From Megalobrama amblycephala (Eukaryota; Chordata; Actinopteri; Cypriniformes; Xenocyprididae), in the NCBI RefSeq assembly GCF_018812025.1, contig NC_063062.1, forward strand, positions 2,128,254 through 2,192,253: a DNA stretch of 64,000 nt. Direction: 5' to 3'. Below, piece by piece: positions 1-44,700 of the stretch. Numbering within the stretch: position 1 is the stretch's first letter; each line of letters begins with the position of its first letter. Position numbers and translations under genes: made by a program. Below the pieces are notes generated by a model that saw nothing but the letters and a program-made list of their open reading frames with translations, had not been told where the DNA came from and searched no databases.

Positions 1-575
1 TCCTTTTCCTGAAGATGTCTGAGTGTGGTGGCTCTTGATGCGCTGACTCCGGCTTCATTTGACTCATTGTGAAGCTCTCCCAAGTGTTTGAATCAGCTTT
101 ACTTGACAGTATTCTCAAGCTTGCGGTCATCCCTGTTGCTTGTGCACCTTTGCCTACCAAATTTCTTCCTTCTAGTCAACTTTGCATTTAATATGCTTTG
201 ATATTTCACTCTGTAAACAGCCACCACATTCAGTAATGACCATCTGTGACTTACGCTCTTTGTGGAGGGTGTCAATGATTGTCTCCTGGACCATTGCCAA
301 GTCAGCAGTCTTCCCCATTAGTGTGGTTTCAAAGAACAAGAGATACCCAGAATTTATACTGTAGGGATGGTCATTTAATGAAACTCAAATGTAAATATTC
401 TAATATTTTGAGATACTGGATTTTGGACTTTCATGAGCTGTACGCTCTAATCATCAAAATTTAAAAAAATGTTTTACTTCACATGTTGGGAATCTAGAAT
501 AAATGAAAGTTTCATTTTTAAAAATAGTTTACAATATTTTTTCCCGATATTCTAATTATATGACCAGCACCTGTA
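1..575 (-). mobile_element. Tc1/mariner-like DNA transposon, 5' part, broken
   Basis: On the minus strand an ATG at 318 opens a frame beginning MGKTADLAMVQETIIDTLHK, which I recognise as the start of a vertebrate Tc1-like transposase (N-terminal helix-turn-helix region). The frame stops at a TAG at 172-174 after 48 codons, and similar coding sequence continues to the window edge with more stops, so this is a dead copy. Bases 319-575 carry the leader and the terminal inverted repeat; the end reads AATTATATGACCAGCACCTG and finishes near 575. The rest of the transposase and the other terminus lie outside the window. The family call is from memory; the edge at 575 could be off by a few bases. Confidence 0.7.
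172..318 (-). pseudogene. Tc1-like transposase N-terminal fragment (nonsense mutation)
   Basis: Forty-eight codons of a transposase DNA-binding domain, ended by an in-frame TAG where related copies I remember have TGG. Coding-like sequence continues leftwards to base 1 with further stops. It belongs to the transposon at 1-575 and is not a host gene. Confidence 0.6.
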
Positions 576-2690
576 TATCACAAATCACCTGAAAATAGAT
601 CAATGCAGAGCTTTATTTCCTAAATATATAAATCAATATATAATACAGTATAGGCCTTTTTATCAGCGCAATCAAAAACAGACAGAAGTGTGTTCTGAGA
701 ACGTTTTGCTAATGTTATTTCGGAATGTTTCTGAACATTCCGTTTTTTTCTTGGTTGTGTGAACGTTCAGGGAACGTTCCATTTTGCAAACATTATTGCA
801 ATGTTACTTTTGAACAATTTGTAACACTTAAATATGTTAGACGAACATCCAACGAAGATATTAAGTCTTGTTAATTTATCAAAATTAGTTTATGCTTAAA
901 ACAAGAACAATATCTGCAAGTGGGGTCAGAAAAATAAAGTTAATACAAGGGGAAAATAAGCAGATATTTGTTTATGTTTTAGAAATTTCTCACATCAGAA
1001 GTAAATGTATCTTGATGTTTCTGCTGTACTTTACATTCTCATCTTGAGATAGTCTTTTCTAAAAGTTCTTGACTCAAATGCATTTAGAATATGTATGTAG
1101 AAAAATATTTATAAATAGTTTTGGTTACTCTATAATTCAATGGTCCACTTTAGACATTTTATTCTACTAACCTACAGTCTTCTAATTATCTCATGAGAGT
1201 TATGGCAAAGTTACTTAAAAATGGACCATCAAAATAAAGTGTAAGCATATTTCCCAGTAATGCTCGTATGTTGAATCACATCCGTCATCAGCGGATCCTG
1301 ACAAACAGAAGAAAGCTTTCAGACGGATAACGTGGGAACTGTTCGGATCGGGCTTGTGCGGTCAGCAGTAATGAACCAAAGTCTTTCTGTGGCTGTTTAA
1401 TATGTATTTTATGAATCATTTTATACCGGTGGGAATGAGTTTGGTGTGGGGGTGTTTGTGAGGTTTGGGGTGCTGGTTTAGGTTTGGGTTTGGGAGGGTT
1501 ACCCTCAAAAATATTCATTTGTCATGAGCAGAAGCATGTGTTTCCAGAGCGTCCATCAGGAGACGGTTAAAGCTTTTGTTTAGAAGAGGACAATAACTGA
1601 TATAATCTGACCGTATTATATAACTTACTGAAGAACGTCGAAACCAACAACCAAACAAGCATTTTTAAACTGAAAAACTGAAGTGTACTAAAAGCCTAAA
1701 AACCTCTTTAACACAAACACTGATTCCATCATTTATCACGTGCATCTCTGTATGAGTCAAAGACGAAAAAGGGTTTTCAAGCATCAAAACAATAATTGAA
1801 ATTCAGCTTTGAATTGTTGTTGTTGTTGTTGTTTTTCAATGCATCTTTTTTTTTTTATCATCTTTTACCCCAAATGCTAATTAATTGTCATTTGACATTT
1901 TTAAATCCTAGCTTTTGCCCATTTGTCAGCAAGAATTTTTCACTCATTTAAAATGCAATAAAATTGAGTATTCTCACTTATTCTTTTATATATTTTAATA
2001 CGTACAGGTCATAAATAATTTTACATAAATATAAGTGTTACACTGAATGACAAAGGAACATTATTTCACCCACATTTTGGCATTTTATTCTCCCAAAAGG
2101 TATTTGAAACCTTAAAAGTAGATGTTTTCCTTGCATTTAATGTGCTTTCTATGCATATAAAATCACTTTTGTAAATTTCTATTGATGCGGACATCTAAAC
2201 GTCTTTGTAAAACCCATATATATTCATATTTCTTTATATCCATCAAGACTACAAATAAACTGATCATATTGTTGATATTTAATCAATTTTCTTGAAAATT
2301 TGATGCCTTTTAAGAAATAATTCAATAATAAATAGCTGATTTATTCACCAACATTAACTATCATTAATGCAATAAGTAAAAATCATTTAATATAATATAA
2401 TGATTGTTCTAATAACTGCACGTTTTATTTTCATACTGAGACAAACTAGAAATATTTATTTTTGTGATTTTAATGCTGGTGTTTGCTGTTCTGAATTATT
2501 ATCAGGATACAGCTTAAATATGTGACAATTTATTCACAGTCCAATATTGCAAGAACTGGCACACTTTTAATGTGCAGTGAAATAACATGTAGGCTAATAA
2601 AATAAAATGCATGCATATATCATATTTTTTATGTCCATGTTTAAATGCAAATGAGGTACTGAATTATTAATGAGTTGCACAGTGTTAAGG
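576..2690. other. AT-rich intergenic sequence upstream of ccbe1
   Basis: No supported gene. It holds a short repeat copy at about 665-870 (see separate entry), a stretch at 880-1080 resembling the dispersed repeat near 37.25-37.5 kb, a GTT run at about 1816-1832 and a poly-T run near 1848. The open frame at 1288-1518 (minus) is proline/histidine-rich, has no recognisable domain and is probably chance. Confidence 0.5.
665..870. repeat. Unexpanded copy of the ACGTTAC-type dispersed repeat
   Basis: The segment runs from GTTCTGAGAACGTTTTGCTA through GGAACGTTCCATTTTGCAA to TATGTTAGACGAACATCCAA. The same left and right landmarks flank the long array at 35.28-36.35 kb in nnt intron 17. Here only one internal unit (ACTTTTGAACAATTTGTAAC) separates them, so this is the short form of the same element. 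Confidence 0.6.
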
Positions 2691-2880
2691 TGTGTGGAAG
2701 AGGCGGAGCTTCATCTGTCATGTTTTCTGTGCTGAAGTGTGGATTAGTGCGCGCTCACTCTCGCGCTCTCACTCTTAGTGCGCGCTCACAGCTGTGAGTT
2801 TGCTGGACTGAACATGTTTTTTGTTTATTTGAGGAAGTTCTGCAGTCTCGTGAGACGCGTGGAAGCACCGTGACAGTGAG

Positions 2881-13193
<10,313 letters not shown>

Positions 13194-13700
13194 GCGAATC
13201 AGACTTCGACACTATACCAGCTGAAGAACCTGAACAGGTGGATGACTTTCACATCATCAGATGATTCAGATGAAGAATGCATAACAATTTTTTAAATATC
13301 ACTTTAAATGCATAATGAATGCTTTAACTAAAAGACTGTAAGATGATGCTTGAAAGACTGAGAAGGAACTGAAATTGTGTTGAGATGTGAATAACACAGT
13401 ATGAACACTCGTTTCTGTATTACAGTCTACATTTGCTCACTGTGTGAGATTGTTCATGCTCAACTTCTCCTTCCATTTACTGTGTCACAAATGAACTGAA
13501 AGATTTTGATTAGACTTGCAAAAGTTCAGACTCAAAAACTTGATTAAAAATTCAAATATTAATGCATACTGCTTTGCATACTATTTATTTGGCAGTATAC
13601 AGTAAACCGTACACTAGTACTCAATTTGGAACACAGCCAGAGCTGAAATAAGTGAAATACAGAAGAGAACTGAAATTAATTTAAAGTCGGCATGAAACAG
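13194..13700. other. ccbe1 3' flank
   Basis: Single-copy-looking sequence, probably 3' UTR plus flank. A possible ATTAAA polyadenylation signal is at 13543-13548. Nothing else was identified. Confidence 0.4.
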
Positions 13701-13729
13701 AAGTTTCACTAGTCTTTTCTTCTCTATTG

Positions 13730-16700
13730 CGCCGTATATCCGAGTGAAACGCTTCTCAAACAAGAACAAATGTAGGGCGGGGCTTGATTTTGTCTGTGGG
13801 GAATTGATTGGATAGTTGTGGTTTGCTATTGGTGGATCTCATGTGAGTGACAGGTTGCCCCGGTTTTCCTGCTTGAATGTTCATTATTTTCCCCATATTG
13901 TGACTTGCTAAATCATGCTAACAACTTGCTAATAGTGCTAGAAACATGTTAGCAATGTTAAATCATGCTATCTACATGTAAAATCATGCTAACAATGTTC
14001 TAATCTTGCTAACGACATGCTAGCAATGTTAAATCATGTTAGCAACATTTTACATGCTAAATCATGTTAGCAACATAATTATTAATAGTGCGTTTAAGTC
14101 CTCCTGGGAAGTTCGTATTTACGAGGTGGGAAGTCGTGTTTACGACAGTAGGTGCGTTCAAGTCACTTTCGTCGGAGTATGATGGCGGCGTGCCTTCTCT
14201 AAATTACACAAAATAACAACACTTTTACTTCTAGAAAATGTAGAGCAAAGAATGTGCATTAGTTGTATGTCACTTTTTTATGTTTTTAATTAATTTATTG
14301 TAAGCTTTATTGTTACATATTATATTGTTATATTATGATGTTATCATATTTTTTGCTGGGAATCAACTTACTTCATTGTAAATAGAAAAGCCCAACAATG
14401 TCACTGTTAAATACCTATAAGTATTGTGGTATTTCGCCATGCTTCTCACTGACACGCCCCCAACTCGTTCAGATCGGGGCTTAAAGAAAATCCCGAGCTC
14501 CCCGCTCGTATTTACAACATTGTTGTGGCGTTCATGTGCGTTCAGCTCGTAAATACAATCTTTTCGACTTAACTTGAAAGTAATGTCATGATAACAACAT
14601 GCTTATCATGCTAGCAATGATGTTAAATTATGTTAGCAACATGTTAGCAATGTGCTAAATCATGTTAGAAACATGTTAAAACATCTATCTGTGCCATATA
14701 TCAGAGTGAAACACTTCTGGAACAAGAACAAATGTAGGGCGGGGCTTGATTTTGTCTGTGGTGAATTGATTGGATGGTTGTGGTTTGCTATTGGTGGATC
14801 TCATGTGAGTGACAGGTTGCCCTCATGCTTGAATGTTCATAATTTCCCCCATATTCTCCATTGCAAAATGCTAACAACATGCTAATCATGCTAGAAACAT
14901 TTTAGCAATGTGTTAAATTATGCTAACAATGTTCTAATTTTGCTAATGTTACATGCTAAATCATGTTGGCAACATGCTAAGTCATGCAAGTCATGCAAAT
15001 CATGCTAGCGATACTTATCATTCTAACAATGTACAATTATGTTAGCAACATGTTAGCAATGTGTTAAATCATGCTATCAACATGTAAAATCACGCTAACA
15101 ATGTTCTAATCTTGCTAATGTTACATGCTAAATCATATTAGCAACATGCTAAATCATATTAGCAACATGTTAAATCATAACAGCAACATGTTAAATCATG
15201 CTAACAACATGCTTATCATTCTAGCAATGTTCAATTATGTTAGCAACATGTTAGCAATGTGTTAAATCATGCTAGCAACATGGTAAAACACCCTCTCTAT
15301 CTATCTGTGCCGTATATATCCGAGTGAAACGCTTCTCAAACAAGAACAAATGTAGGGCGGGGCTTGATTTTGTCTGTGGCGAATTGATTGGATGGTTGTG
15401 GTTTGCTATTGGTGGATCTCATGTGAGTGACAGGTTGCCCTCATGCTTGAATGTTCATTATTTCCCCCATATTCTCCATTGCAAAATGATAACAACATGT
15501 TAATCATGCTAGAAACATTTTAGCAATGTGTTAAATTATGCTAACAATGTTCTAATTTTGCTAATGTTACATGCTAAATCATGTTGGCAACATGCTAAGT
15601 CATGCAAATCATGCTAGCGATACTTATCATTCTAGCAATGTACAATTATGTTAACAACATGTTACCAATGTGTTAAATCATGCTATCAACATGTTAAATC
15701 ACGCTAACAGTGTTCTAATCTTGCTAATGTTACATGCTAAATCATATTAGCAACATGCTAAATCATATTAGCAACATGTTAAATCATAACAGCAACATGT
15801 TAAATCATGCTAGCAACATGCTTATCATTCTAGCAATGTTCAATTATGTTAGCAACATGTTAGCAATGTGTTAAATCATGCTAGCAACATGGTAAAACAC
15901 CCTCTCTATCTATCTGTGCCGTATATATCCGAGTGAAACGCTTCTCAAACAAGAACAAATATAGGGCGGGGCTTGATTTTGTCTGTGGCGAATTGATTGG
16001 ATGGTTGTGGTTTGCTATTGGTGGATCTCATGTGAGTGACAGGTTGCCCTCATGCTTGAATGTTCATAATTTCCCCCATATTCTCCATTGCAAAATGCTA
16101 ACAACATGCTAATCATGCTAGAAACATTTTAGCAATGTGTTAAATTATGCTAACAATGTTCTAATTTTGCTAATGTTACATGCTAAATCATGTTGGCAAC
16201 ATGCTATGTCATGCAAGTCATGCAAATCATGCTAGCGATACTTATCATTCTAGCAATGTACAATTATGTTAGCAACATGTTACCAATGTCTTAAATCATG
16301 CTATCAACATGTTAAATCACGCTAACAGTGTTCTAATCTTGCTAATGTTACATGCTAAATCATATTAGCAACATGCTAAATCATATTAGCAACATGCTAA
16401 ATCATAACAGCAACATGTTAAATCATGCTAGCAACACGCTTATCATTCTAGCAATGTTCAATTATGTTAGCAACATGTTAGCAATGTGTTAAATCATGCT
16501 AGCAACATGGTAAAACACCCTCTCTATCTATCTGTGCCGTATATATCCGAGTGAAACGCTTCTCAAACAAGAACAAATGTAGGGCGGGGCTTGATTTTGT
16601 CTGTGGCGAATTGATTGGATGGTTGTGGTTTGCTATTGGTGGATCTCATGTGAGTGACAGGTTGCCCTCATGCTTGAATGTTCATTATTTCCCCCATATT

Positions 16701-19077
16701 CTCCATTGCAAAATGATAACAACATGTTAATCATGCTAGAAACATTTTAGCAATGTGTTAAATTATGCTAACAATGTTCTAATTTTGCTAATGTTACATG
16801 CTAAATCATGTTGGCAACATGCTAAGTCATGCAAGTCATGCAAATCATGCTAGCGATACTTATCATTCTAGCAATGTACAATTATGTTAGCAACATGTTA
16901 GCTATGTGTTAAATCATGCTATCAACATGTTAAATCACGCTAACAGTGTTCTAATCTTGCTAATGTTACATGCTAAATCATATTAGCAACATGCTAAATC
17001 ATATTAGCAACATGCTAAATCATAACAGCAACATGTTAAATCATGCTAGCAACATGCTTATCATTCTAGCAATGTTCAATTATGTTAGCAACATGTTAGC
17101 AATGTGTTAAATCATGCTAGCAACATGGTAAAACACCCTCTCTATCTATCTGTGCCGTATATATCCGAGTGAAACGCTTCTCAAACAAGAACAAATGTAG
17201 GGCGGGGCTTGATTTTGTCTGTGGCGAATTGATTGGATGGTTGTGGTTTGCTATTGGTGGATCTCATGTGAGTGACAGGTTGCCCTCATGCTTGAATGTT
17301 CATTATTTCCCCCATATTCTCCATTGCAAAATGATAACAACATGTTAATCATGCTAGAAACATTTTAGCAATGTGTTAAATTATGCTAACAATGTTCTAA
17401 TTTTGCTAATGTTACATGCTAAATCATGTTGGCAACATGCTATGTCATGCAAGTCATGCAAATCATGCTAGCGATACTTATCATTCTAGCAATGTACAAT
17501 TATGTTAGCAACATGTTAGCAATGTGTTAAATCATGCTATCAACATGTTAAATCACGCTAACAATGTTCTAATCTTGCTAATGTTACATGCTAAATCATA
17601 TTAGCAAAATGCTAAATCATATTAGCAACATGCTAAATCATATTAGCAACAATGCTAAATCATAACAGCAACATGTTAAATCATGCTAGCAACATGCTTA
17701 TCATTCTAGCAATTTTCAATTATGTTAGCAACAAGTTAGCAATGTGTTAAATCATGCTAGCAACATGGTAAAACACCCTCTCTATCTATCTGTGCCGTAT
17801 ATATCCGAGTGAAACGCTTCTCAAACAAGAACAAATGTAGGGCGGGGCTTGATTTTGTCTGTGGCGAATTGATTGGATGGTTGTGGTTTGCTATTGGTGG
17901 ATCTCATGTGAGTGACAGGTTGCCCTCATGCTTGAATGTTCATTATTTCCCCCATATTCTCCATTGCAAAATGATAACAACATGCTAATCATGCTAGAAA
18001 CATTTTAGCAATGTGTTAAATTATGCTAACAATGTTCTAATTTTGCTAATGTTAAATGCTAAATCATGTTGACAACATGCTAAGTCATGCAAATCATGCT
18101 AGCGATACTTATCATTCTAGCAATGTACAATTATGTTAGCAACATGTTACCAATGTGTTAAATCATGCTATCAACATGTTAAATCACGCTAACAGTGTTC
18201 TAATCTTGCTAATGTTACATGCTAAATCATATTAGCAACATGCTAAATCATATTAGCAACATGCTAAATCATATTAGCAACATGCTAAATCATAACAGCA
18301 ACATGTTAAATCATGCTAGCAACATGGTAAAACACCCTCTCTATCTATCTGTGCCGTATATATCCGAGTGAAACGCTTCTCAAACAAGAACAAATGTAGG
18401 GCGGGGCTTGATTTTGTCTGTGGCGAATTGATTGGATGGTTGTGGTTTGCTATTGGTGGATCTCATGTGAGTGACAGGTTGCCCTCATGCTTGAATGTTC
18501 ATTATTTCCCCCATATTCTCCATTGCAAAATGATAACAACATGTTAATCATGCTAGAAACATTTTAGCAATGTGTTAAATTATGCTAACAATGTTCTAAT
18601 TTTGCTAATGTTACATGCTAAATCATGTTGGCAACATGCTATGTCATGCAAGTCATGCAAATCATGCTAGCGATACTTATCATTCTAGCAATGTACAATT
18701 ATGTTAGCAACATGTTAGCAATGTGTTAAATCATGCTATCAACATGTTAAATCACGCTAACAATGTTCTAATCTTGCTAATGTTACATGCTAAATCATAT
18801 TAGCCAAATGCTAAATCAGATTAGCAACATGCTAAATCATATTAGCAACATGCTAAATCATAACAGCAACATGTTAAATCATGCTAGCAACATGCTTATC
18901 ATTCTAGCAATGTTCAATTATGTTAGCAACATGTTAGCAATGTGTTAAATCATGCTAGCAACATGGTAAAACACCCTCTCTATCTATCTGTGCCGTATAT
19001 ATCCGAGTGAAACGCTTCTCAAACAAGAACAAATGTAGGGCGGGGCTTGATTTTGTCTGTGGCGAATTGATTGGATG
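13730..19077. repeat. Tandem array of about nine roughly 618-bp repeats (intergenic satellite-like block)
   Basis: The marker GGGCGGGGCTTGATTTTGTC occurs at about 13775, 14737, 15355, 15964, 16582, 17200, 17840, 18399 and 19038, so the period is mostly 609-640 bases. Each unit has a conserved core of about 170 bases: GTGAAACGCTTCTCAAACAA, a GC box, GAATTGATTGGATGGTTGTG, CTATTGGTGGATCTCATGTG and a CAGGTTGCCC end. The rest is ATGCTAGCAACATGTTAAAT-type 20-base subrepeats. The first interval is 962 bases because another element sits inside it. Single copies of the core also lie at 47.0 and 52.0 kb. Confidence 0.93.
14085..14590. mobile_element. Inverted-repeat element inserted in the first satellite unit
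   Basis: It starts near GTGCGTTTAAGTCCTCCTGG with AGTTCGTATTTACGAGG, and ends with CAGCTCGTAAATACAATCTT followed by GACTTAACTTGAA, roughly the inverse. The ends resemble a short non-autonomous DNA transposon. It explains why the first repeat interval is longer than the others. The borders are approximate. Confidence 0.5.
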
Positions 19078-19172
19078 GTTAAGTTAGGTTAAGAACTTTA
19101 TTAATCCCACAAGGCGCAATTCTAGTAGGGTAGTAGCATCATATAGCAGATAGGTTGCTTGCTACTACCCCT
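19078..19172 (-). mobile_element. Possible 5'-truncated LINE 3' tail interrupting the last satellite unit
   Basis: The core phrase GATTGGATGGTT breaks off and resumes about 90 bases later at TATGTGAGTGACAGGTTGCC. Between them, read on the minus strand, is TGTGGGATTAATAAAGTTCT followed by a short TTAACCTAACTT tail. This resembles the 3' end of fish L2/Rex-type LINEs. It could instead be another small repeat. Confidence 0.45.
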
Positions 19173-19813
19173 ATGTGAGTGACAGGTTGCCCCGAACAAC
19201 AGGACAGGTTTTCCTGTTTGAATGTTGATTATTTTCCTCATATTCTCCATTGTTGCAGCTCCTCTCTTCCCAGTCTGTCAGTAATGCTCTGTTTAGTTCC
19301 TGTCTCTATGAAGCTCCGCCTTCTGAAAAGCACAATGTGCTCTGATTGGTTGGCTGGAGCAGTGTGTTGTGATTGGTGTTTGGGAAATGTCCCGCCCCTT
19401 ACCATAACCGCCAGTTTTAAAAAACTCAAGCAGGCCCCGCCCCTTTATTCTGCATATTAATTATTTAAATGAGGCATATTGTGAAGAAAACTCAAGATGG
19501 ATCTCAGAAACACTGACACTGATATAGAGAAGAACTCCCACTTTTTCATGCTCAAACTGCAACATCACATGGAAGAAAGCATCAGATTGGTTTATTAATA
19601 CAGTAAAGCTGTGTGTGTGTGTGTGTCTTGGCATCTTTCCCTGCTCTCTCGTCACTGGTCTCGCGTGGCCGTCCGAGAGCGGCAGGTGTCACCCTACAGG
19701 CCTGCAGTCTGTGTCCGGCCGTGCCGCCGCTAGATCATGCGTGTCTGCGTCTGACGGAGAGTGTGTGTGTGCTGTTGAGAGTGTGTGTTGTGTTCCTCAG
19801 AGACGCCCGAGAC
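19173..19813 (+). promoter_or_regulatory. Upstream region of nnt
   Basis: This is the space before the nnt start codon. It has CCAAT-type boxes in both orientations (CTGATTGGTTGGC, GTGATTGG) and GC-box-like CCCGCCCC near 19391 and 19436, then a TG run near 19611 and GC-rich sequence up to the ATG. It is a reasonable TATA-less promoter, but the transcription start cannot be placed from sequence alone. Confidence 0.4.
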
Positions 19814-41549
<21,736 letters not shown>

Positions 41550-41579
41550 CATGACACGAGAAGAGTGTACAAGAAAACA

Positions 41580-41618
41580 TTTATTGTCAAATACACATTG
41601 AAGTGCCTTAAAAATAAA
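41580..41618. terminator. Overlapping polyadenylation signals of convergent nnt and dtwd1
   Basis: An AATAAA on the plus strand at 41613-41618 lies 64 bases past the nnt stop. A minus-strand AATAAA at 41580-41585 lies about 160 bases past the dtwd1 stop. If both are used, the two 3' UTRs overlap by several tens of bases. Further AATAAA copies at about 41673 and 41720 (+) are alternatives. Confidence 0.55.
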
Positions 41619-41746
41619 ATCAGTGAATGTTTCAGTCACACTGGGAATATGCATGCAGACTTTGACTTGTAAATAAAAATATTCAAATCTCACTGTGACA
41701 AAATGCATCCATTGCGTTCAAATAAAACAGACGTGAGAGTTTCTCG

Positions 41747-44700
41747 TCACACTTTCCCAGCAGCCTGTTTGGCTTTATTGATCAGTTTATGCAGGAATGA
41801 GAAGAAGAACAGCAGGTTGTCGTATTCTCCCGTGTATTCGGAGAAGTAGTGGCTGTGCAGGTCCTTCAGGAAGTAGTAAACGGCCTCTATTGTGGCCAGG
41901 TATGTGTCCGGACAGCCTTTCTGATGCCGCCAAAAACAGGTTCTTCTGCTCTTGAGCTCCACATTTGGTAAAGCTGTAGAGAAAGAACATTAATAAAGTT
42001 ACATGAGATAAACAAACGCATACAAAAGGGCTATTCACACTGCGCTAACCCCGGGTTATTGTCATTCTAAAACCCCCCTTTTAACCCTGGGTAAAATAAT
42101 GTTAACCCAAGACAAATAACTCTAACCCAAGACAAATAATGTTAACCCGAGACAAATAACCCAGACAAATAATGTTAACCCGAGACAAATAACTTTAACC
42201 CAAGACAAATAATGTTAACCCGAGACAAATAACCCAGACAAATAATGTTAACCCGAGACAAATAACTTTAACCCAAGACAAATAATGTTAACCCGAGACA
42301 AATAACCCAGAGAAATAATGTTAACCCGAGACAAATAACCCAGACAAATAATGTTAACCCGAGACAAATAACCTTAACCCAAGGCAAATAACTTTAACCC
42401 AAGACAAATAATGTTAACCCGAGACAAATAACCCAGACAAATAATGTTAACCCGAGACAAATAACCTTAACCCAAGGCAAATAACTTTAACCCAAGACAA
42501 ATAATAATGTTAACCCAAGACAAATAACCTTAACCCAAGGCAAATAACTTTAACCCAAGACAAATAATGTTAACCCGAGACAAATAACCCAAACAAATAA
42601 TGTTAACCCGAGACAAATAACCCAGACAAATAATGTTAACCCGAGACAAATAACTTTCACCCAAGGCAAATAACTTTAACCCAAGACAAATAATAATGTT
42701 AACCCGAGACAAATAACCTTAACCCAAGGCAAATGACTTTAACCCAAGACAAATAATAATGTTAACCCAAGACAAATAACTTAACCCAAGACAAATAACT
42801 TTAACCCAAGGCAAACAACTCTAACCCAAGACAAATAATGTTAACCCGAGACAAATAACTTTAACCCAAGACAAATAATGTTAACCCGAGACAAATAACC
42901 CAGACAAATAATGTTAACCCGAGACAAATAACTTTAACCCAGACAAATAATGTTAACCCGAGACAAATAACTTTAACCCAAGACAAATAATGTTAACCCG
43001 AGACAAATAACCCAGACAAATAATGTTAACCCGAGACAAATAACCTTAACCCAAGGCAAATAACTTTAACCCAAGACAAATAATGTTAACCCGAGACAAA
43101 TAACCCAGACAAATAATGTTAACCCGAGACAAATAACCTTAACCCAAGGCAAATAACTTTAACCCAAGACAAATAATAATGTTAACCCAAGACAAATAAC
43201 CTTAACCCAAGGCAAATAACTTTAACCCAAGACAAATAATGTTAACCCGAGACAAATAACCCAGACAAATAATGTTAACCCGAGACAAATAACTTTCACA
43301 CAAGGCAAATAACTTTAACCCAAGACAAATAATAATGTTAACCCGAGACAAATAACCTTAACCCAAGGCAAATGACTTTAACCCAAGACAAATAATAATG
43401 TTAACCCAAGACAAATAACTTTAACCCAAGACAAATAACTTTAACCCAAGGCAAACAACTCTAACCCAAGACAATTAACTTTAACCCAGGACAAATAATG
43501 TTAACCCAAGACAAATAACTTTAACCTAAGGAAAATAATCTTAACCCAAGAAAAATAACTTTAACCCAAGGCAAATAATAATGTTAACCCAAGACAAATA
43601 ACTTTAACCCAAGAAAAATAATGATAACCCGAGACAAATAACTTTAACCCAAGGCAAATAATAATGTTAACCCAAGAAATATAACTTTAACCCAAGGCAA
43701 ATAATAATGTTAACCCAAGAAAAATAACTTTAACCCAAGACAAATAATGTTAACCCGAGACAAATAACCCAAACAAATAATGTTAACCCGAGACAAATAA
43801 CCCAGACAAATAATGTTAACCCGAGACAAATAACTTTCACCCAAGGCAAATAACTTTAACCCAAGACAAATAATAATGTTAACCCGAGACAAATAACCTT
43901 AACCCAAGGCAAATGACTTTAACCCAAGACAAATAATAATGTTAACCCAAGACAAATAACTTTAACCCAAGGCAAACAACTCTAACCCAAGTCAATTAAC
44001 TTTAACCCAGGACAAATAATGTTAACCCAAGACAAATAACTTTAACCTAAGGCAAATAATCTTAACCCAAGAAAAATAACTTTAACCCAAGGCAAATAAT
44101 AATGTTAACCCAAGACAAATAACTTTAACCCAAGAAAAATAATGATAACCCGAGACAAATAACTTTAACCCAAGGCAAATAATAATGTTAACCCAAGAAA
44201 TATAACTTTAACCCAAGGCAAATAATAATGTTAACCCAAGAAAAATAACTTTAACCCAAGACAAATAATAATGTTAACCCAAGAAAAATAACTTTAACCC
44301 AAGGCAAATAATAATGTTAACCCAAGAGAAATAATGTTAACCCAAGACAAATAACTTTAACCCAAGGCAAATAATAATGTTAACCCAAGACAAATAACTT
44401 TAACCCAAGACAAATAATGTTAACCCAAGACAAATAACTTTAACCCATGACAAATAACTTTAACCTAAGGCAAATAATGTTAACCCAAGACAAATAACTT
44501 TAACCCAAGGCAAATAATAATGTTAACCCAAGACAAATAACTTTAACCCAAGACAAATAATGTTAACCCAAGACAAATAACTTTAACCTAAGGCAAATAA
44601 TGTTAACCCAAGACAAATAATGTTAACCCAAGACAAATAACTTTAACCCAAGGCAAATAATAATGTTAACCCAAGAAATATAACTTTAACCCAAGGCAAA

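Noticed and set aside
13198..13260. A twelfth ccbe1 exon using the GTGAGC donor at 13189 and an AG near 13238
   Set aside because: The implied intron would be only about 50 bases and the acceptor has no pyrimidine tract. The TGA at 13191 is simpler, though a more distant exon cannot be excluded.
42530..43892. Two near-identical 60-codon minus-strand frames ([20 protein letters not shown] start) as duplicated small genes
   Set aside because: They are the same higher-order block of the dtwd1 intron 3 minisatellite seen twice.
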